A DNA stretch of 18,577 nt, from contig CAINWE010000169.1 in assembly GCA_903854365.1 (NCBI GenBank), forward strand, positions 1 through 18,577, written 5' to 3'. The first letter of the stretch is position 1. Each line of letters begins with the position of its first letter. This document shows, piece after piece, positions 14,689 to 18,577 of the stretch. Source of the DNA: Oligoflexia bacterium. Its GTDB lineage: Bacteria; Bdellovibrionota; UBA1018. A program made the translations under genes and the position numbers. The notes under the pieces were generated by a model, which saw only the letters and a program-made list of their open reading frames with translations, was not told where the DNA came from and made no database searches.

Positions 14689-14744
14689 GACTCCCTATGC
14701 ATCGCTTAAATCGGATGGATCATCCGCTTCGGAGTTCGGGAGTC
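14689..14744 (+). promoter_or_regulatory. Potential structured leader over the folB ribosome binding site
   Basis: GACTCCC (14689-14695) is complementary to GGGAGTC (14738-14744), which contains GGGAG, the best Shine-Dalgarno for folB. Inside, CGGATG-GAT-CATCCG (14712-14726) is a perfect hairpin that competes with TCCG-CTT-CGGA (14723-14733). If transcription begins upstream of 14689, the outer stem would hide the ribosome site. If it begins near 14695, that arm is lost. No known riboswitch class is recognised. Confidence 0.35.
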
Positions 14745-14759
14745 ACCCAACTATGCTAG
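14697..14759 (+). CDS. 20-codon upstream ORF overlapping the folB start
   Basis: ATG at 14697 opens a 20-residue frame, MHRLNRMDHP to residue 10, ending at TAG 14757-14759, which lies inside the folB start region (ATG 14753). Its translation would bring ribosomes to the folB start and disrupt the leader hairpins. No Shine-Dalgarno precedes it; a transcript starting near 14695 would make it nearly leaderless. It may be chance, because short frames are common. Confidence 0.3.
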   Translation: MHRLNRMDHPLRSSGVTQLC

Positions 14760-15133
14760 CACTCGCCAGCTCACTCTCTCTCAAAAGACTCAGACTCTTA
14801 GTGCGATTAGGCTGCAGCGCAGAAGAGCGAAGCATCCCTCAATACGTCAGCGTTGAAGTGGAAGTCCGATTTCAATCTCCCCCACAGGGTTGCCAATCAG
14901 ACTCTCTGCAGGAGACGATTTGCTACGCGCAATTGAGCGAAAAAATCAAAAGAGTTTGCGATCAACGTGAGTACGCGCTGATTGAAAAATTAGGATGGGC
15001 TATCTACCAAGCAGTGCGCGAACTTTTGCCCCAAAGCGCCCTTCTTCTCGTCCGTACGCACAAGGAGCGACCTCCTGTGGATCACTTGGAGGGCGGTGCA
15101 GTATTTACCCTCGGTGACTGGATGAGCTCCTAG
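14753..15133 (+). CDS. folB: Dihydroneopterin aldolase FolB
   Basis: FolB converts 7,8-dihydroneopterin to 6-hydroxymethyl-dihydropterin in folate synthesis. The 126-residue length suits the family (about 120). After a short leader, RLRLLVRLGCSAEERSIPQ corresponds to the GxxxxER segment at the first strand and active-site glutamate (Glu25 region). ICYAQLSEKI matches the conserved DYxxL segment with the substrate-contacting Tyr, and YALIEKLGWAIYQAV is the helix with the pterin-anchoring Glu. LLVRTHKERPPV corresponds to the terminal V-x-K-x-x-P strand. ATG 14753 is the first possible start after an in-frame stop at 14678. GGGAG lies ten bases upstream. The next gene begins 25 bases after its stop. 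Sequence identity to standard FolB is modest, but the position before folK-folP makes the assignment firm. Confidence 0.88.
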   Translation: MLALASSLSLKRLRLLVRLGCSAEERSIPQYVSVEVEVRFQSPPQGCQSDSLQETICYAQLSEKIKRVCDQREYALIEKLGWAIYQAVRELLPQSALLLVRTHKERPPVDHLEGGAVFTLGDWMSS

Positions 15134-15158
15134 AACCCATTAGAATTCAGGTACGGCT

Positions 15159-16499
15159 ATGATCATTTTAGGAATCGGGAGCAATTGGGGAGACCGACTC
15201 TCATTCTTGCAGCAGGCCGTTCAGCGACTCAAGGCATCCAGGGCCGGCATTCAAATTCAAGCTATTTCTCCCCTTTACGAGTCTCAAGCGCTCCTCCCTC
15301 CTAATGCTCCGGCAGACTGGGACCGGCCGTTTCTCAACCTGAATCTCCGATGCACGTCCCCCCTTTCATCTCCAGAGGTATTAAAGCTCGTTAAAACCAT
15401 GGAAATCGAAATCGGCCGCCAAGACCGAGGCCGATGGGCCCCCCGCGAAATTGACATCGACATTCTCGCTCGCGATCACGAAATCTATTCATCGCCGGAC
15501 CTCACCCTACCGCACCCCGGTTTACTGGAAAGGTCATTCGCGCTCTTACCTTTCCGAGACCTCGCACCCAACTGGAAATACCCTGCGCCCGGCCAAAACT
15601 TCGATCGCACCATCGCCTCGATCCTACCTTACGGCGCATCCACACAAACAGCACGATCCTACCAGACCCTCACTGAAGTCATGGGCATCCTGAACATCAC
15701 CCCCGATTCCTTTTCAGACGGAGGTATCCACACTCAAGCCGATGCCGTCCTCAAAACAATCACCCGCTGGCTAAGCGAGGGGGTGAGAATCGTAGACCTG
15801 GGTGCAGAGTCGACTCGCCCGTCCGCAATTGCAATCTCCCCTCAAGACGAATGGAGACGCCTCGCTCCCATCCTCGAGGCCCTTCAGGATAGCCCTCTTG
15901 TCAAAAACGAGCAGTTCATTCTGAGCCTTGACACGAGAAATCCAGAAACAGCTGCACTAGCCGTTCAACGCGGTATTCATTGGCTCAACGACGTCTCAGG
16001 CTTTGACAATCCTCAACTCACTCGCATTGCCGCAGACGCAGGGACTACCGCTATTTTTATGCATAGCCTCAGTGTACCCGCTCGAAGTGATGTCGTAATT
16101 TCTGACAACCAACAGAGCATTGACGCAGTCGATGCGATATTAAAGTGGGCTGAGAAAAAAATTCAAAATCTCATGAACCAAGGAATCCCGCGCGAAAAAC
16201 TCATTTTTGATCCGGGTCTCGGCTTCGGCAAAACCCAAGCCCAAAACTGGGACATCATCAGACGATTCAGAAAATTTCATGAACTCGGAGTCAAAACCCT
16301 CGTCGGCCACTCCAGAAAATCTTTTCTTGCTGCTCTCGGCTCTCAAAACGCAAGTGATCGAGATCCCGAAACAGCCGCCGTGTCGATTGACCTCTGCGCA
16401 AAAGGCGTTGACCTTCTTCGAGTTCATGACCCCGTCTTGAACGCTCGCGCTCTCCGGGCCTGGTCGCTTTCTAACGGAGTGGTTCAATGCGAAGACTAG
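15159..16499 (+). CDS. Fused HPPK-DHPS (FolK-FolP) folate enzyme
   Basis: Two consecutive folate enzymes are joined in one 446-residue chain. Residues 1-160 are 6-hydroxymethyl-dihydropterin pyrophosphokinase: GIGSNWGDR (5-13), FLNLNL (58-63) and the signature RWAPREIDIDIL (92-103), whose Asp99 and Asp101 bind Mg. Residues 170-446 are dihydropteroate synthase, the sulfonamide target: MGILNITPDSFSDGG (175-189), DLGAESTRP (213-221), LDTRNPETA (257-265), NDVSG (277-281), DPGLGFGK (351-358) and GHSRKSF (383-389), ending with LLRVHDP. Both active sites look complete. The fusion should pass the diphosphate intermediate between domains in the cytosol. Fused HPPK-DHPS is known from plants, apicomplexans and some bacteria. 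It overlaps folC by 13 bp. Confidence 0.96.
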   Translation: MIILGIGSNWGDRLSFLQQAVQRLKASRAGIQIQAISPLYESQALLPPNAPADWDRPFLNLNLRCTSPLSSPEVLKLVKTMEIEIGRQDRGRWAPREIDIDILARDHEIYSSPDLTLPHPGLLERSFALLPFRDLAPNWKYPAPGQNFDRTIASILPYGASTQTARSYQTLTEVMGILNITPDSFSDGGIHTQADAVLKTITRWLSEGVRIVDLGAESTRPSAIAISPQDEWRRLAPILEALQDSPLVKNEQFILSLDTRNPETAALAVQRGIHWLNDVSGFDNPQLTRIAADAGTTAIFMHSLSVPARSDVVISDNQQSIDAVDAILKWAEKKIQNLMNQGIPREKLIFDPGLGFGKTQAQNWDIIRRFRKFHELGVKTLVGHSRKSFLAALGSQNASDRDPETAAVSIDLCAKGVDLLRVHDPVLNARALRAWSLSNGVVQCED

Positions 16500-17794
16500 A
16501 ATACGCCCAAGTCATCGCAGAAATTGAAGCACTTGGCATTATGCCAGAGCGCGCTCCTAGTCTAGAAATCATGCAAAGTGCCCTTAAAAAGCTATTTCCA
16601 ACGCCGTCAGATCAGTACATCTGGCGCCCAGAGAAAACCGTCGTCGTAGCGGGAACGAACGGAAAGGGAAGCGTCTGCGCAACACTCGAAACGCTCTTTC
16701 TTGCTGCAGGCGAGACCGTAGGCCTCTACACCTCTCCCCATCTCGAGGAAACCACCGAGCGAATTCGAATCAATGGCGCTCAACTCAGCAAAGAGCAGTT
16801 TTGCCAAATCTATTCCGAGGTGAAATCCCGTACTTCAGGAACTCGACTCTCTCATTTCGAAACGTTAACATTAATGGCTGCCTGGGCTTTTTTTTCCGGC
16901 ACGACCCACCCCCCCGTCGACCGAGCCATATTCGAAGTGGGACTCGGCGGAAAATGGGATGCCACCAATGCCATTCCTCATCAACACTGTATCATTACTC
17001 AGCTCGGCTTCGATCACCAAAACTTATTAGGAGACTCTATCGAAGAGATAGCGGCTAACAAATTTGGGATTATTTCCCCTGGCGCCACCGTCATTCACTC
17101 TCCCCTCCCAACTACAGTCGAACAGCTTGCTGCTCAAGTTCGTAACAACACCCAAAGCTCCTGGCGTAAAGCCGTACCCTTTTCAACACGAGTAGAACAG
17201 CGCGGGCAGAACCCTATTTTCTTTATCACAACGCCCTGGGGCGAGGCCCAATTAGCCCTCCCCGGACAGAGGGGCGCAGAGAACACTGCAACTGCGCTTA
17301 CATTTTTTAACGATTGCGGCTATCAGCCTTCTCTCTACTTATCTCAACTCCAAAGGGTGAAATGGGGTGGCCGAATGGAAAAAATCACAACACCAGCATC
17401 TCCTTGCCCTATTTATTTATCAGGAGACCACAACGCTGACGGCATCTTAAGTTTAACAAAACTTCTCCCCTATTATAGCAGAAAAAACATTTATATACTC
17501 GTTGGAATCGGAAAAGATAAAGACCGAGACTCTATTCTTTCGCCTCTCTTCGAAATTTCTGATGCTTCAATCATCTTAACGCAGACACCTTTCAAACCTC
17601 TATTGATCAAAGAATACGATCAATGGCTAGCTCTCTCTCACTCTCACCAAGCGAACCCAATCGAGGCAATACAGAATATTTTTAGTATTGCCACAGATGA
17701 AGATCTCATCTTAGTTACGGGCTCGCTTTACCTTGTTGGCCTTATCAAAAACAAGCTACTAGCCACCTGTGTCAACGAGAGCATCCAAATTTAG
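16487..17794 (+). CDS. folC: FolC: dihydrofolate synthase / folylpolyglutamate synthase
   Basis: FolC adds glutamate to dihydropteroate and then to folates, using ATP. It is a Mur-ligase-fold enzyme of usual length (435 residues). The ATP loop is VVAGTNGKGS (53-62). LYTSPHL (80-86) is the omega/pterin loop region, and EVGLGGKWDATN (150-161) binds Mg. DHQNLLGDSIEEIAANK (175-191) carries the conserved His and the Lys that is often carbamylated. WGGRME (292-297) begins the C-terminal domain. The canonical DGAHN motif appears as SGDHN (311-315), with the first Asp lost and another Asp gained two residues on; this is unusual and may alter nucleotide contacts. TGSLYLVG marks the end. GGAG seven bases before the ATG, inside folK-folP, supports the start and coupling to that gene. 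Confidence 0.95.
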   Translation: MRRLEYAQVIAEIEALGIMPERAPSLEIMQSALKKLFPTPSDQYIWRPEKTVVVAGTNGKGSVCATLETLFLAAGETVGLYTSPHLEETTERIRINGAQLSKEQFCQIYSEVKSRTSGTRLSHFETLTLMAAWAFFSGTTHPPVDRAIFEVGLGGKWDATNAIPHQHCIITQLGFDHQNLLGDSIEEIAANKFGIISPGATVIHSPLPTTVEQLAAQVRNNTQSSWRKAVPFSTRVEQRGQNPIFFITTPWGEAQLALPGQRGAENTATALTFFNDCGYQPSLYLSQLQRVKWGGRMEKITTPASPCPIYLSGDHNADGILSLTKLLPYYSRKNIYILVGIGKDKDRDSILSPLFEISDASIILTQTPFKPLLIKEYDQWLALSHSHQANPIEAIQNIFSIATDEDLILVTGSLYLVGLIKNKLLATCVNESIQI

Positions 17795-17830
17795 TCCGTG
17801 TTTTTTAATTTTTATGTTAATTTGTCTTTT

Positions 17831-17849
17831 AGGGTGAGCAATTCACTCT
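17831..17849 (+). other. Small hairpin before the ankyrin gene
   Basis: AGGGTGA (17831-17837) pairs with TCACTCT (17843-17849) around a five-base loop, with one G-U pair. It lies just before the GGGGGGA ribosome site at 17856-17862. It has no T-run, so it is not a terminator. The 71-bp gap after folC otherwise holds AT-rich sequence with several T-runs. Confidence 0.3.
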
Positions 17850-17865
17850 ATCCTTGGGGGGATCT

Positions 17866-18516
17866 ATGGGAAAAATTCGCTTCACTTGCGAGGCCCAGAA
17901 CTTAAATCGGGCTTCGCTCGGCTTTCTATTCAACTTAGGGGTACTTCTACTCAACATATTGAACTTGACCGATGCCGCCACCTGCCACGCAGACTACTTA
18001 CCAATAGATCAATTTTTTTCGGAATATTCTTATCTTGCGCCACATATAAGCAGAACCAACAACAATCACTCCAATCGTCCTCTGGTCTCTTTAGAGGCCA
18101 ATCCTAAAGAACTCCTCAATAACGCTCTCAGGCTGGCAGCTCGCGAGGACCGAGTCACGGACATCCAGCAACTCATTGACAAGGGTGCAGACGTCAACAC
18201 AGCAAACTCAGCGGGCATGAACCCTCTCATGTTCGCAGCACGGAATTGCTCGCCTAAAATGGCCGAAATCCTCATCAAAAATAAAGCCGAGATTAATGCT
18301 TCTGACGAGATCGGAAGAACGCCGCTGATATTTGCAACTCGTGAGTCTTGCTTCAGGGTCGTTGAACTCCTGGTCAAAACCCCCGGGATTCGTTGTCTCG
18401 CCAAAGATCGAGCACAAAAAACGGCCCTCGACTACGCATCCGAGGAGTCACGTCTCGAGGTGGACGGCGCCTCTCAAAAGATTATGGGGCTAATCCTCTT
18501 TTCCGGTAAGAGCTGA
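17866..18516 (+). CDS. Exported ankyrin-repeat protein
   Basis: The 216-residue protein begins with a basic n-region and a hydrophobic core (about residues 19-37, LGFLFNLGVLLLNILNLTD) typical of a signal peptide or anchor, with a possible cleavage before TCHADY. After a polar spacer (about 40-75), at least three ankyrin repeats follow: NALRLAAREDRVTDIQQLID with KGADVNTANSAG, MNPLMFAARNCSPKMAEILI with KNKAEINASDEIG, and RTPLIFATRESCFRVVELLV, then a degenerate fourth (KTALDYASEE). Ankyrin stacks bind proteins, so a periplasmic or surface binding role is likely; the partner is unknown. ATG 17866 is preferred to TTG 17854, because GGGGGGA at 17856-17862 provides a Shine-Dalgarno directly before it. 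It follows folC by 71 bp but is probably separate in function. Confidence 0.85.
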   Translation: MGKIRFTCEAQNLNRASLGFLFNLGVLLLNILNLTDAATCHADYLPIDQFFSEYSYLAPHISRTNNNHSNRPLVSLEANPKELLNNALRLAAREDRVTDIQQLIDKGADVNTANSAGMNPLMFAARNCSPKMAEILIKNKAEINASDEIGRTPLIFATRESCFRVVELLVKTPGIRCLAKDRAQKTALDYASEESRLEVDGASQKIMGLILFSGKS

Positions 18517-18526
18517 ACAAAAAATA

Positions 18527-18555
18527 TTGGCAAATTGCATCAAATGAACTAGAAT
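18527..18555 (+). promoter_or_regulatory. Near-consensus sigma70-type promoter pointing out of the window
   Basis: TTGGCA (18527-18532) and TAGAAT (18550-18555) are exactly 17 bases apart; each matches five of six consensus bases. The -10 lies within the inverted repeat CTAGA-A-TCTAG (18549-18559). The GC-rich stretch after it (GGGCCTGCGC) resembles the discriminator of growth-rate-controlled promoters. The gene it serves lies beyond the window end. Confidence 0.65.
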
Positions 18556-18577
18556 CTAGGGCCTGCGCTCGCGTGGT

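Overview
The window reads as chromosomal DNA from a Gram-negative, diderm bacterium with roughly half GC content. Support for this is a GlmM mutase, a predicted outer-membrane barrel, exported proteins and compact bidirectional gene packing. The density of HD-GYP, Hpt and CheY-type signalling proteins, and the resemblance of the 307-residue HD-GYP protein at 8641-9564 to the layout of Bdellovibrio Bd1817, suggest Bdellovibrionota or a relative. That placement is inference; no rRNA or other phylogenetic marker lies in the window.

Layout. 1-4081 (+ strand): the 3' part of a FadI-like thiolase, a small protein with a low-complexity N-terminus, a class-V aminotransferase of the alanine-glyoxylate/serine-pyruvate type, and a secreted beta-rich, probably outer-membrane protein. 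4104-5462 (-): glmM, first committed step of amino-sugar activation for peptidoglycan and LPS. 5566-11070: a signalling block. A membrane-anchored calcineurin-like phosphoesterase overlaps a pseudo-receiver/degenerate HD-GYP protein. A strong bidirectional terminator follows. Next comes a divergent pair (an Hpt-like protein with Asp at the phospho-His position, and an apparently intact HD-GYP protein) whose start codons overlap by two bases. tRNA-Lys(UUU) follows, then a PAS-Hpt protein divergent from a single-domain CheY-like receiver. 11084-14518: a site-2 protease with CBS domains (-), a PaaK/adenylation-fold remnant (+), and a soluble histidine kinase (-) whose 3' end overlaps that remnant by 128 bp. 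14619-17794: a terminator abutting a promoter, a structured leader with a 20-codon upstream ORF, then a folate operon (folB, fused folK-folP, folC). 17866-18516: an exported ankyrin-repeat protein. The window ends in a near-consensus promoter pointing outward.

How the genes fit together. The folate genes form a coherent pathway run from dihydroneopterin to (poly)glutamylated folate, with a tight gap and an overlap. The signalling genes contain the parts of a phosphorelay (kinase, Hpt, receiver) and of c-di-GMP turnover (HD-GYP), plus two degenerate members that keep the fold but have lost catalytic or phosphoacceptor residues. The most interesting candidate system is this set of paired active and inactive signalling proteins around 6740-9564. 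Several genes here lack a Shine-Dalgarno and have a -10-like hexamer very close to the start codon, suggesting leaderless or near-leaderless mRNAs. No CRISPR array, insertion sequence, integrase or phage gene was seen, and no gap between genes exceeds about 200 bp.
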